A stretch of 64,000 nt of DNA from Lactiplantibacillus plajomi (GTDB lineage: Bacteria; Bacillota; Bacilli; Lactobacillales; Lactobacillaceae). Under the pieces are notes generated by a model. That model did no database searches. It was given only the letters and a program-made list of their open reading frames with translations, and had not been told where the DNA came from. Of this stretch, positions 8,319-15,546 are shown piece after piece. The position numbers and the translations under genes were made by a program. The DNA lies in contig NZ_BJDZ01000003.1 in the NCBI RefSeq assembly GCF_005405405.1, forward strand, positions 1 through 64,000. Direction: 5' to 3'. Each line of letters begins with the position of its first letter. The first letter of the stretch is position 1.

Positions 8319-8404
8319 GCACAACTAATTAATCCCAAAAACGACAGACTCTCCCTAATAGTCGGGATAGTGCTGTTCAGTTACTAGAATTAATTAGTTG
8401 CGCA
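8319..8404 (-). promoter_or_regulatory. Leader RNA with alternative stem upstream of the ABC-F gene
   Basis: Two 15-17 base arms (8388-8404 and 8319-8334) are complementary with one G-U pair (GCGCAACTAATTAAT with ATTAATTAGTTGTGC). The 5' arm contains the three-codon upstream ORF. A second small stem (GGTTGG / CCAAACC) sits between this structure and the terminator. The arrangement fits ribosome-controlled attenuation. Confidence 0.6.
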
Positions 8405-8405
8405 T
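8394..8405 (-). CDS. Three-codon leader ORF (MRN) of the ABC-F gene
   Basis: ATG CGC AAC TAA with the SD GGAGG ten bases upstream (8416-8420). A longer alternative frame of 17 codons starts at 8427 but its start lacks an SD. A ribosome on this ORF would cover the 5' arm of the leader stem. Very short upstream ORFs with this placement are known before inducible ABC-F genes of Firmicutes. Confidence 0.5.
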   Translation of the reverse strand: MRN

Positions 8406-8537
8406 TGGCTGAAATCCTCCGTACTTTCATAAATTATTTAATACCTTAGCACGTCGTCCGGCATTTGGCAAGCCACCCTTGCTCAGAATGTCAATTTTCA
8501 GTAAACTAAAGGAACTTTCTGAAATTGAGGCGCTCTG

Positions 8538-8921
8538 ATGAAAAAATTACTTGCAATCGCATTCTTCGCCATGTTGGGCGGCGGCTTCCGCGAAGCCCTT
8601 AACTTGCTGATTACGTGGCCCCAACAGTTCTGGCTAACGGTCCTGATTAACGTGGTGGGAGCGTTCCTACTCAGTATCGTCACCGGGATTCTGCCCGTCT
8701 GGCTACCACTTTCCGAAACGGTCGTCACCGGGATGAGCGTGGGGTTGATCGGTAGCTTTACAACTTTTTCAACTTTCACAACTGAAACGCTACGCTTAGT
8801 TCAAACTAGCCATAGCGTTTTAGCCTTGAGCTACCTAACCGTCAGCATTGGTCTTGGCTTAGTTGCTGGTCTTGGCGGCACGCTACTAACTGAAACTTGG
8901 CTTAAGCAACGGGAGGTGTAG
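8538..8921 (+). CDS. crcB: Fluoride channel subunit FluC/CrcB
   Basis: 127 residues with four hydrophobic helices. It carries the Fluc signature GSFTTFSTFTTE with the Phe box and the Thr-rich filter. The usual N-terminal GxxGAxxRY pattern is degraded to GGGFREALN. It exports fluoride as a dual-topology dimer. A second, divergent copy follows three bases later; paired genes like this encode the two halves of a heterodimer. SD GAGG. I see no fluoride riboswitch upstream. Confidence 0.92.
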   Translation: MKKLLAIAFFAMLGGGFREALNLLITWPQQFWLTVLINVVGAFLLSIVTGILPVWLPLSETVVTGMSVGLIGSFTTFSTFTTETLRLVQTSHSVLALSYLTVSIGLGLVAGLGGTLLTETWLKQREV

Positions 8922-8924
8922 CGT

Positions 8925-9284
8925 TTGTTAACCTTGACGCTATTAGCCGGCGGAGGTGCCGCGCTCGGAGCACTGGCCCGTTACGGCATCATGCAACTTG
9001 GTCGGCCAGTCAACAACCGCTGGCCGCTGCCCTTAACGACCCTTATTATCAACCTATCAGGGTCCTTTGGCTTGGGACTATTACTGGCTAGTCACTTACC
9101 AATCACTTGGCAAGTTCTGCTAGGGACCGGCCTCATGGGTGGCTACACCACTTTTTCAACCATGATCAACGAGGTCGTTTTACTGGCGCGTAATCACCAT
9201 TGCCGGACCGCAACGTATTACCTCATTTTAAGCATTATCGGCGGAATTGGGTTGGCTTGGTTGGGGACTTATTGCGCATTTTAA
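8925..9284 (+). CDS. crcB: Fluoride channel subunit FluC/CrcB, second copy
   Basis: 119 residues, four helices, with intact GGGAALGALARYG near the N-terminus and the signature GGYTTFSTMINE. It starts at TTG (8925) behind the SD GGGAGGTG that overlaps the end of the first copy. Expected to pair with the upstream subunit in a fluoride exporter in the cell membrane. Confidence 0.92.
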   Translation: MLTLTLLAGGGAALGALARYGIMQLGRPVNNRWPLPLTTLIINLSGSFGLGLLLASHLPITWQVLLGTGLMGGYTTFSTMINEVVLLARNHHCRTATYYLILSIIGGIGLAWLGTYCAF

Positions 9285-9319
9285 AAACACCCGTGCTCAG
9301 TCAACCTGAACACGGGTGT
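9282..9319. terminator. Terminator between crcB and the small membrane-protein gene
   Basis: ACACCCGTG / CACGGGTGT hairpin. The T run is on the minus strand, so it mainly serves the converging 64-aa gene. Confidence 0.75.
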
Positions 9320-9332
9320 CGTTAATTCATCA

Positions 9333-9527
9333 TTAATTTTGAAACGGTAGTGCCAGCAGTGCGATTCCGCCGATTGCGAGAATCGCAACGCCCAGCCACA
9401 GAAAGACCCGGATTAAAAACAAACCGATGATGACGGTAAAAATAAGTCCGAGCAATTTAAATCCAATTTTAAAGAAAACTTTTAGCAACCAAAAACCAAT
9501 TACCAAAGCAATCAAAAAACCGAGCAT
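9333..9527 (-). CDS. Small hydrophobic membrane protein, unknown function
   Basis: 64 residues, almost wholly hydrophobic, with two to three predicted helices and four Lys/Arg in the first half. I do not recognise a family. The only SD (GGAGGG, 9551-9556) lies 23 bases before the ATG, but a 15-base hairpin (GCTCT AAAAT AGAGC) fills the gap and would bring the SD to about 8 bases from the start. An in-frame TAG in that hairpin rules out a longer N-terminus. Confidence 0.6.
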   Translation of the reverse strand: MLGFLIALVIGFWLLKVFFKIGFKLLGLIFTVIIGLFLIRVFLWLGVAILAIGGIALLALPFQN

Positions 9528-9533
9528 GTTTGC

Positions 9534-9556
9534 GCTCTATTTTAGAGCTTCCCTCC
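9534..9556 (-). promoter_or_regulatory. Shine-Dalgarno with a hairpin spacer
   Basis: GGAGGG (9551-9556) followed by the hairpin GCTCT / AGAGC (9534-9548) and then six bases to the ATG at 9527. Folding shortens the effective SD-start distance from 23 to 8 bases. Confidence 0.5.
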
Positions 9557-9646
9557 TTACAGGTGGCGTATCCGCCCCTCAACTGCTAGTTTACCATGGC
9601 CGTTTCCGGGAACCTAATAAGTCACCGCAAGTTAAAAGAAGCTTAA

Positions 9647-10834
9647 TTAATCTTGCAGGGCGGCCACTTGCCGAACCATCGCCAACTCTTCGTTCGTTGG
9701 AATCAGTAGGACTTTAATTGCTGAATCAGAACTGCTGATAAGCCCTTCTTGATTGGCCGTATTTAACGCGTCGTCCAACTTCACACCGAAGATCCGTAAA
9801 CCGTCAATGACTTGTTGCCGAATCTGACTATTATGTTCACCAATGCCACCCGCAAAGACTAACGCGTCGGCAGCGCCTAACTCCGTTAAATAACTGCCCG
9901 CGTACTTCACGATGCGGTTAACGAAAATATCGATGGCTAATTGGGCTCGTGGGTTCGTGGCTGCCTGGGCCCGAACTTCGCGCATATCCGACGAAATTCC
10001 AGAGACGCCCTGCAACCCCGACTCTTGATTCAACATCATCAACACGTCGTTCGGGTCGCTTAAGTGTTCGACCTGCATCAGGTACGGGACCAGCGCCGGG
10101 TCCACGTCACCGGCGCGGGTGCCCATCGTAACCCCGGTCAGCGGGGTAAAGCCCATCGAAGTGTCGTAAGCCCGCCCGTTTTTAACGGCCGCTAATGACG
10201 CCCCGCTACCTAAGTGCATGGTAACCAAGTTGACCTGATTACGCGGCCGTTGTAATAATTCCGCCGCCCGACCAGTCAAGTAACCATGTGAAATTCCGTG
10301 TTCACCGTAGCGCCGAATCTGATACTTCTGGGTCAGCTCGTAGGGAAGACTGTAAATCGCATTTTTTTCGGGTAAATCAGTAAAAAATTGACTATCAAAA
10401 ACCGCGTACTGGGTCACGTTCGGCAGTGCTTGGGCCATCGTTTCGATCCCGCGGGCCTCCATCGGGTTATGCAACGGCGCAAAGTTGCTAAGCGCCTGAA
10501 TTGCTTTTAGAACCGCCGGCGTAACTTCAACGGCTTGTTTAAAGCGCTCGCCGCCAGCCACGACCCGGTGTGCGACCGCCGTAATTTCGTCCAGTGACTG
10601 CACAATGTTTAGCCGTTGTAACTCGGTCAACATTAAGGTCGCCGCAGCCCGTTGATCCAGCTGGTCGACCGTTTTTTCAAATTTTTGGTGGTCACCGTAC
10701 TTCACCGTAAATACCGAACCGGGTAAGTTGATCCGCTCAACTAAGCCACTCGCCACGACCGTTTCGGCCGGCATGGCGAATAGTTGCCACTTCAACGACG
10801 AACTACCCGCGTTAATAATCAATGTTTTTTTCAT
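9647..10834 (-). CDS. ackA: Acetate kinase
   Basis: 395-residue cytosolic enzyme that makes ATP from acetyl phosphate, giving acetate, the last step of the phosphoketolase and pyruvate-oxidase routes in lactobacilli. Motifs: NAGSSSLKWQL at the N-terminus, HLGSGASLAAVKNG, and GTRAGDVDPALVPYL with the catalytic Arg and Asp, then FAGGIGEHN. I start at the ATG at 10834; TTG and GTG codons just upstream are in frame. The SD is GGGAG. Single gene, no obvious cre site upstream. Confidence 0.96.
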   Translation of the reverse strand: MKKTLIINAGSSSLKWQLFAMPAETVVASGLVERINLPGSVFTVKYGDHQKFEKTVDQLDQRAAATLMLTELQRLNIVQSLDEITAVAHRVVAGGERFKQAVEVTPAVLKAIQALSNFAPLHNPMEARGIETMAQALPNVTQYAVFDSQFFTDLPEKNAIYSLPYELTQKYQIRRYGEHGISHGYLTGRAAELLQRPRNQVNLVTMHLGSGASLAAVKNGRAYDTSMGFTPLTGVTMGTRAGDVDPALVPYLMQVEHLSDPNDVLMMLNQESGLQGVSGISSDMREVRAQAATNPRAQLAIDIFVNRIVKYAGSYLTELGAADALVFAGGIGEHNSQIRQQVIDGLRIFGVKLDDALNTANQEGLISSSDSAIKVLLIPTNEELAMVRQVAALQD

Positions 10835-10942
10835 CACCAATTCACTCCCTTACCCTACTAGCATACCGGAATTTTCAGAAAATGGTTAATTTGTTTTCAT
10901 CAGTTATAATAGACTTAACTAATTAGAGAAAAGGACCTGACC

Positions 10943-11818
10943 ATGCAAATGACTACTGACGCTGAACTCGTAACCAACGGCCTGGCTCACCAAGTTCACC
11001 ACACCAAAAAACAAATTGAATCCTTAGAAAAAGCACTGGCGCACATGCCGGCCGCTGAAGACCTCCAAGTGAAGGGGACCCTCTTAAAAACTTATGCGAG
11101 TCAAATTGACGGCCACCACCACTTCGTCGAGTTGCCCGACTACCGGCGTCCGGGCCAAACGCTGACCATCAAGTTAGACGTGACGAAGACGATCATGGCT
11201 AACGCTGAAGATTATTTCCGTCGTTATCGCAAATCGAAGCGCGGCCAAGCCACCGTGCAACATAACTTGGAAACGGCTCACGCCGCCCTGATCCAGCAAC
11301 ACACCCGCCAAGCCGCGTTCGACCCGACTAACGCCGTGCAAGTCGCCGAACTGAAGCGGGCGCTGATTGCCGAAAATGTCATCCACACCCACGTTCTGCA
11401 TTCATCAAAGGTCCCCGAACCGGCCCACCCACGGCGCTTTTACACCCACGACCACGTCCTAGTCGAAGTCGGTAAAAACAGTTATCAAAACGATCAGTTA
11501 ACGTTGCACGCCCGCAAAGACTACTACTGGATGCACGCGGGCGGCGAGATTCCCGGTTCACACGTGGTCATTCACAGTACCACGCCCAGTGAACGAACTT
11601 TGCAGGAAGCCGCGGCCCTGACCGCCTACTACAGCAAGGGCCGGCAATTAAAGCGTTGCCCGGTCGACTGCCTCAAGGTCGGTCAGATGCGTAAACCAAA
11701 GGGCGCTAAATCCGGCTTGGTCACGTTTAGCGGCCACGCCCGCATCATTACGGTCACCCCCGATGCCGATTTAGTTCGGAAACTACGTGAGCCGGTCGAT
11801 ACCGATTTAAACCAATAA
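10943..11818 (+). CDS. Standalone NFACT-R / coiled-coil protein related to the C-terminal half of RqcH
   Basis: 291 residues. Residues 40-150 match the middle of RqcH/NFACT proteins (LQVKGTLLKTYASQI, then NAEDYFRRYRKSKRG leading into the coiled coil). Residues 165-275 match the NFACT-R RNA-binding domain (VEVGKNSYQNDQLT, KDYYWMHAGGEIPGSHVVI, YYSKGRQL, VTFSGHARIITVTPD). The N-terminal NFACT-N lobe of about 280 residues is absent. The start is clean (AAGGA, then ATG) and no remnant of the missing part lies upstream, so this is a short family member and not a fresh truncation. A role in rescue of stalled 60S/50S complexes or tRNA handling is inference. Monocistronic with its own terminator. Confidence 0.85.
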   Translation: MQMTTDAELVTNGLAHQVHHTKKQIESLEKALAHMPAAEDLQVKGTLLKTYASQIDGHHHFVELPDYRRPGQTLTIKLDVTKTIMANAEDYFRRYRKSKRGQATVQHNLETAHAALIQQHTRQAAFDPTNAVQVAELKRALIAENVIHTHVLHSSKVPEPAHPRRFYTHDHVLVEVGKNSYQNDQLTLHARKDYYWMHAGGEIPGSHVVIHSTTPSERTLQEAAALTAYYSKGRQLKRCPVDCLKVGQMRKPKGAKSGLVTFSGHARIITVTPDADLVRKLREPVDTDLNQ

Positions 11819-11822
11819 ATTC

Positions 11823-11877
11823 AAAAACAAGCGGCACCAATCCTTGTCATAACGAGGATTGGTGCCGCTTGTTTTTT
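11823..11877. terminator. Bidirectional terminator after the NFACT-R gene
   Basis: Long stem AACAAGCGGCACCAATCC with complement and T runs on both sides. Confidence 0.9.
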
Positions 11878-11898
11878 AGTTACTGATGATCTTCAGGA

Positions 11899-12120
11899 TT
11901 AACGTTGCCACCACGACTGTTTTAAAAAATCAATCGCCGTTACGGCCCGCAGTGGAATCTGGTTAATGACGCCGGCCTGCTGGTTAAAAAGGAGCGAAGT
12001 CCCGTTAATCGCGGCAATTAAGCCACTTGGTCGTTGCCCATCTTCCAGGGTCAACCGGACGACACAATTCAACTCATACGCTTGCAACAACGACGCTTCA
12101 ATTGGTTTCAACTGTTCCAT
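11899..12120 (-). CDS. Small 73-aa protein with Sm/SH3-like strand pattern
   Basis: The region VVRLTLEDG - SGLIAAI - TSLLFNQ - VINQIPLRAVTAIDFL alternates like a five-stranded barrel, and the ending IPLxxVTAIDF resembles YolD-like or Sm-fold proteins. This is pattern reading, not a family match. The SD GAGGTG before ATG 12120 supports translation. It converges on the NFACT-R gene and shares its terminator. Function unknown. Confidence 0.65.
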   Translation of the reverse strand: MEQLKPIEASLLQAYELNCVVRLTLEDGQRPSGLIAAINGTSLLFNQQAGVINQIPLRAVTAIDFLKQSWWQR

Positions 12121-12330
12121 TCAGATCACCTCATCGAAAATAATAGCTTAATCATAGCACACTTTCAGAACGTACGTTCGCAATTTATCATTACAATTTG
12201 ATGACGTTGTTAGCTCGGTATTTTGAGCCAATCAGCAATTTCCGGGACTAACCGATAACCCCGTTAACGACCGCGATTTCCGAACATTCTAACTAGTTGA
12301 ACAATTAATTGGCCGCTTTCGCTACCAACT

Positions 12331-12370
12331 AAAAATCCGGTTACGACTCATGACCGAGACGTAACCGGAT
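12331..12370 (-). terminator. Terminator of the YghZ-like reductase gene
   Basis: ATCCGGTTACG / CGTAACCGGAT stem with TTTTTA on the minus strand. Confidence 0.85.
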
Positions 12371-12379
12371 AACTTAAAA

Positions 12380-13372
12380 TTAAGCTGCTAAAATCTTTTT
12401 GATTTGGGCCACTTCGTCGTCGCTGAAAGCTAATTGATTCGTTGCTTCCAAGTTGGCGTGTAAGTGATCCACGTTAGTCGTCCCGATAATCACACTCGTA
12501 ACAATTTGGGACCGTAGTAACCAAGCTAACGCCATTTGCGCTAAGGTTTGGCCACGCTGAACGGCAATCTGATTCAACGCGTTCAACTTTTTCACCACGG
12601 CATCCGTACCGTTTGCCAACAAATACTTATTGGTACGGTGAATTGGAAAGTCGGCTGGAATGCCGTCCAAATACCGCTGAGTCAACAACCCTTCCGCTAA
12701 CGGCCCGTAAGCCACTAAGCCGGCGTTATTTTCACCTAATAAGTCGATCAAGCCGGTCGTTTCGGCTTCTTCGTGCAACATGTTGTACGAAAATTGGTTA
12801 ACCGTAAACGGCGTGTGCATGTCTTTAAAGTAACCGATCATTTCGGCCGTCTGGTCACGGTCATAGTTGGAGATCCCAACGTAGAGCGCCTTCCCTTGGC
12901 GAACGAGTTGGTCAAGCGCCTGGGCCGTTTCTTGCAAATCGGTATCCGGATCCGGACGGTGGGAATAGAACAAGTCAACGTAATCCAAGTGCATCCGTTT
13001 CAAACTACGGTCCAGGGAACCGATCAACGTCTTGCGGGAACCAAACGCCCCGTAAGGTCCTGGCCAAGCCGGGTAACCGGCCTTGGTCGTAATCACGAGT
13101 TCTTCCCGGTACGGCTTCAAGTCTTCTTGGAAAATCTTGCCAAAAGTTTGTTCCGCGGAACCCTTCGACGGCCCGTAATTATTCGCGAGGTCAAAGCTAA
13201 AGACCCCGTTATCGAACGCGTCTAAAACGACTTGCCGTGAATTGGCATAGGGCTGTTCGTCCCCAAAGTTCCGCCAAAGTCCAAGTGACACGGCCGGTAG
13301 TTGTAACCCGGTCCGGCCGACCCGGCGAATCGGTAAATTATCATAGCGTGTTGCCGCTGCATCATAAGCCAT
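12380..13372 (-). CDS. Aldo/keto reductase, YghZ/glyceraldehyde-3-phosphate reductase type
   Basis: 330 residues, cytosolic TIM barrel of the longer AKR14-like group. Tetrad: Asp/Tyr in SFDLANNYGPSKGSAE, Lys in VITTKAGYPAWPG, His in LFYSHRPDPDT. The AWPGPYG insertion and GSRKTLIGSLDRSLKRM pattern are typical of E. coli YghZ relatives that reduce methylglyoxal or L-glyceraldehyde 3-phosphate. The C-terminal cofactor motif SVIIGTTNVDHLHANL is present. SD GAGGTG precedes the ATG. Monocistronic; unrelated in sequence class to the shorter reductase at 2291-3124. Confidence 0.9.
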   Translation of the reverse strand: MAYDAAATRYDNLPIRRVGRTGLQLPAVSLGLWRNFGDEQPYANSRQVVLDAFDNGVFSFDLANNYGPSKGSAEQTFGKIFQEDLKPYREELVITTKAGYPAWPGPYGAFGSRKTLIGSLDRSLKRMHLDYVDLFYSHRPDPDTDLQETAQALDQLVRQGKALYVGISNYDRDQTAEMIGYFKDMHTPFTVNQFSYNMLHEEAETTGLIDLLGENNAGLVAYGPLAEGLLTQRYLDGIPADFPIHRTNKYLLANGTDAVVKKLNALNQIAVQRGQTLAQMALAWLLRSQIVTSVIIGTTNVDHLHANLEATNQLAFSDDEVAQIKKILAA

Positions 13373-13454
13373 TATTCAAACACCTCACATGAATTTTCGT
13401 TAACGGTTACATTATAGCGCAAAACCCGACCACGTCCCGTTTAGAAGTCGCCCG

Positions 13455-14078
13455 TTAAAACGCGCAGCGCCGGTTATAATAGCTCAAAAACGCGCGCTGA
13501 CTAGCCGCATCGACCGTGATCTTTGTCACACTCGTATTCTCCGGTTCCGGCAGGCTCATCGGGTCTTGGGGCTGTAAGACCGCTAGTGCCATCGCTTTAA
13601 CGGTAAACCCGTGGGTCACCACGATAACGTTATCGGTTGGAAACGCTTTGGCAGTTGCGGTTAAAAAGGCGCGTCCGCGTTGCACAACGTGGTCAAACGT
13701 CTCACCAGCGGTCGCCACGTCAACGTAACTAGGTAGCACGTCCTTGAGTAACGGGTCGAAGTACTGCGGGTAAGTCGCCAACAAGTCATCGTTGGATTGA
13801 CCGTCCCACTGCCCGTACGAAATCTCTAATAATCGCTCATCAGTTGTTAATGGTAAATCGTGACCGTGGTTCAAAATTGCGGCGGTTTCCTTAGTCCGTT
13901 CCAGCGGACTACAAATCAAACGGTCCGCAAAGCTAATATCAAAATCCGTGCGCAATTGCTGCGCTTGGCGTTGACCGACCGCGTTCAAGTGCGTAATGGC
14001 CGTGTTAATGGTCCCCTGCTTTAAATTTTGCGCGTTCGCGGTCGTTTGCCCGTGGCGGACGATGTAAAAGGTTGTCAT
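13455..14078 (-). CDS. Histidine phosphatase (phosphoglycerate mutase-like)
   Basis: 207 residues of the histidine phosphatase superfamily. The phospho-accepting His is in YIVRHGQTTANAQN, the second Arg in LICSPLERTKET and the second His in VIVVTHGFTV. Length and the lack of the cofactor-dependent mutase insertions point to a broad-specificity phosphatase (PhoE/CobC-like) and not to the glycolytic mutase. SD GGGAGG before the ATG. It is divergent from serC-serA. A role as missing phosphoserine phosphatase is possible but nothing in the sequence proves it. Confidence 0.85.
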   Translation of the reverse strand: MTTFYIVRHGQTTANAQNLKQGTINTAITHLNAVGQRQAQQLRTDFDISFADRLICSPLERTKETAAILNHGHDLPLTTDERLLEISYGQWDGQSNDDLLATYPQYFDPLLKDVLPSYVDVATAGETFDHVVQRGRAFLTATAKAFPTDNVIVVTHGFTVKAMALAVLQPQDPMSLPEPENTSVTKITVDAASQRAFLSYYNRRCAF

Positions 14079-14168
14079 GGTAAAAGTTGCCCTCCCGAAT
14101 TAATTAATTGCTGATTAGCAAAAAAGTTCTTTTCCTAATTATGCCATAGTTCTTTCTCATTTGCCGAC

Positions 14169-14197
14169 TTGACAAAATGAGAACATCTTGCTAAATT
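14169..14197 (+). promoter_or_regulatory. Promoter of the serC-serA leader
   Basis: TTGACA (14169-14174), 17 bases, TAAATT (14192-14197). It lies 30 bases before the leader-peptide start, so the transcript would begin with the leader. Confidence 0.7.
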
Positions 14198-14226
14198 GTA
14201 ATCATGAAATTTAAGGAGTGGCTACG

Positions 14227-14295
14227 ATGGTAATTAATCAAAACGCTAACTTAATCGTCTCCTCCTGGTCTACACAGACATCTGTGTTGGCCTAA
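14227..14295 (+). CDS. Serine-rich leader peptide of the serC-serA operon
   Basis: 22-codon ORF with SD AAGGAG eight bases before its ATG. It encodes MVINQNANLIVSSWS then TQTSVLA and a stop. Codons 12, 13, 15 and 19 are Ser (TCC TCC, TCT, TCT), so slow serine charging would stall a ribosome at the SSWS cluster. The cluster overlaps arm 1 (14264-14270) of the downstream competing stems. The ORF is too short for a typical gene caller. By position and composition it is a cis-acting attenuation peptide; no other role is suggested. Confidence 0.75.
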   Translation: MVINQNANLIVSSWSTQTSVLA

Positions 14296-14409
14296 TTTCG
14301 CGTGAGCAAATCAGCCCTAGCATGGATGTTTCCCAACATTCGATGACCAGGGCGTTCAACCAAAACTACTAACCGTCCTGGTGGTCGAAACGACTACCAG
14401 GACTTTTTT
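14264..14409 (+). promoter_or_regulatory. Trp-like attenuator of serC-serA
   Basis: Four arms are visible. Arm 1 is CCTGGTC (14264-14270) inside the Ser codons. Arm 2 is GACCAGG (14345-14351). Arm 3 is GTCCTGGTGGTCG (14375-14387). Arm 4 is CGACTACCAGGAC (14391-14403) followed by six T. 1:2 plus 3:4 gives termination. 2:3 (ACCAGG with CCTGGT) blocks the terminator when arm 1 is masked by a stalled ribosome. No T-box consensus (GGGTGGNACCGCG) is present. Confidence 0.7.
14375..14409 (+). terminator. Attenuator terminator upstream of serC
   Basis: 13-bp stem with one G-U pair, AAA loop and TTTTTT, 47 bases before the serC ATG. Confidence 0.9.
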
Positions 14410-14455
14410 CTGTTCTAAAATAATGACTAATTAATTTGAAAGTAGGGATTTTTTT

Positions 14456-15532
14456 ATGCCAACGTATAATTTTTCCGCCGGTCCGGCCGTGATGCCCGCC
14501 GCCGTTGTTCAACAAATTCAAGCCGAACTACCGTCATTTCAAGGTTCGGGAATGAGTATCATGGAAATCTCCCACCGTTCCGACCTGTTCGACCAAGTGA
14601 TCAACGATGCGGAACGGGACTTACGCGACCTGATGCAGATTCCGGATAATTATCGGGTGCTCTTCTTCCAAGGGGGCGGGACGCTTCAGTTCACCGCCGC
14701 CCCGCTGAACTTAGCCACCGGCCATCACCACATCGGGTTACTCAATAGTGGCCACTGGGCGGAACGGGCAGCGGCGGAAGCTCGCCGGGTCGGGACCCAA
14801 GTAGATATTTTAGGCACTAGCGCCGCCAACCACTTCACGGCGCTGCCAACCTTAGATCAGCCAGTGACAGCCGACCTCGATTACGTCCACGTCACGACGA
14901 ACAACACGATTGAAGGAACCCTGCTGACCCAGTTACCCGCAACTGGAAACGTTCCACTGGTTGCCGACATGTCCTCTAATTTCTTAGGTCACCAGTATAA
15001 CGTCACCGACTTCGGTATGATCTTTGCCGGCGCGCAAAAGAACTTGGGGCCAGCTGGCTTAACCATCGTTATTGTCCGCGACGATCTCATCGGACACGCT
15101 CAGGACTTACCAAGTATGTTAGATTACCAACTCTTTGCGGATAAACGGTCGATGTTCAACACGCCGCCGGTCTTTGCCATTTACGCCGCTGGATTAGTAC
15201 TAAAATGGTTGAAAGCTCAGGGCGGGCTCGCCGCCATGGCCACCCGCAACCGCGAGAAAGCCGCGTTACTTTACGACTTCCTCGATCAATCGACGTTGTT
15301 CACTAATCCGGTCAAACCTAGCGACCGCTCAACAATGAACGTCCCGTTCGTCACCGGTAACGCCGCAACCGATGCCCAAGTGATTGCCGGCGCCGCTGAC
15401 CGCGGTTTACTGAACTTAAAGGGGCACCGCTTGGTTGGCGGCATGCGGGCCAGTCTGTATAACGCCATGCCAAAAGCTGGGGTTCAAGCCCTGGTTGACT
15501 ACTTAGCGGCTTTCGAAGCCCACCACGCTTAA
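14456..15532 (+). CDS. serC: Phosphoserine aminotransferase
   Basis: 358-residue PLP enzyme of class V aminotransferases that converts 3-phosphohydroxypyruvate and glutamate to phosphoserine. It begins with the hallmark YNFSAGPAVMP; the PLP-binding Lys is in FAGAQKNLGPAGL; the end carries GHRLVGGMRASLYNAM. Length is as expected. SD weak (GTAGGG). It is followed by serA 14 bases later, reversing the pathway order but making a two-gene serine operon. The operon sits behind the serine leader attenuator, which fits end-product control. Confidence 0.97.
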   Translation: MPTYNFSAGPAVMPAAVVQQIQAELPSFQGSGMSIMEISHRSDLFDQVINDAERDLRDLMQIPDNYRVLFFQGGGTLQFTAAPLNLATGHHHIGLLNSGHWAERAAAEARRVGTQVDILGTSAANHFTALPTLDQPVTADLDYVHVTTNNTIEGTLLTQLPATGNVPLVADMSSNFLGHQYNVTDFGMIFAGAQKNLGPAGLTIVIVRDDLIGHAQDLPSMLDYQLFADKRSMFNTPPVFAIYAAGLVLKWLKAQGGLAAMATRNREKAALLYDFLDQSTLFTNPVKPSDRSTMNVPFVTGNAATDAQVIAGAADRGLLNLKGHRLVGGMRASLYNAMPKAGVQALVDYLAAFEAHHA

Positions 15533-15546
15533 GGAGGAACTTTACG

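Noticed and set aside
8440-8537. Fluoride riboswitch upstream of the crcB pair
   Set aside because: The conserved fluoride aptamer blocks were not found; only a GGCGCTCTGATG near the start codon gave a faint resemblance.
12773-13225. 150-aa open frame on the plus strand
   Set aside because: It lies wholly antisense to the YghZ-like reductase, whose motifs are intact.
14227-14409. T-box in front of serC
   Set aside because: No GGGTGGNACCGCG consensus and no stem I pattern; the leader ORF plus competing arms explain the region better.
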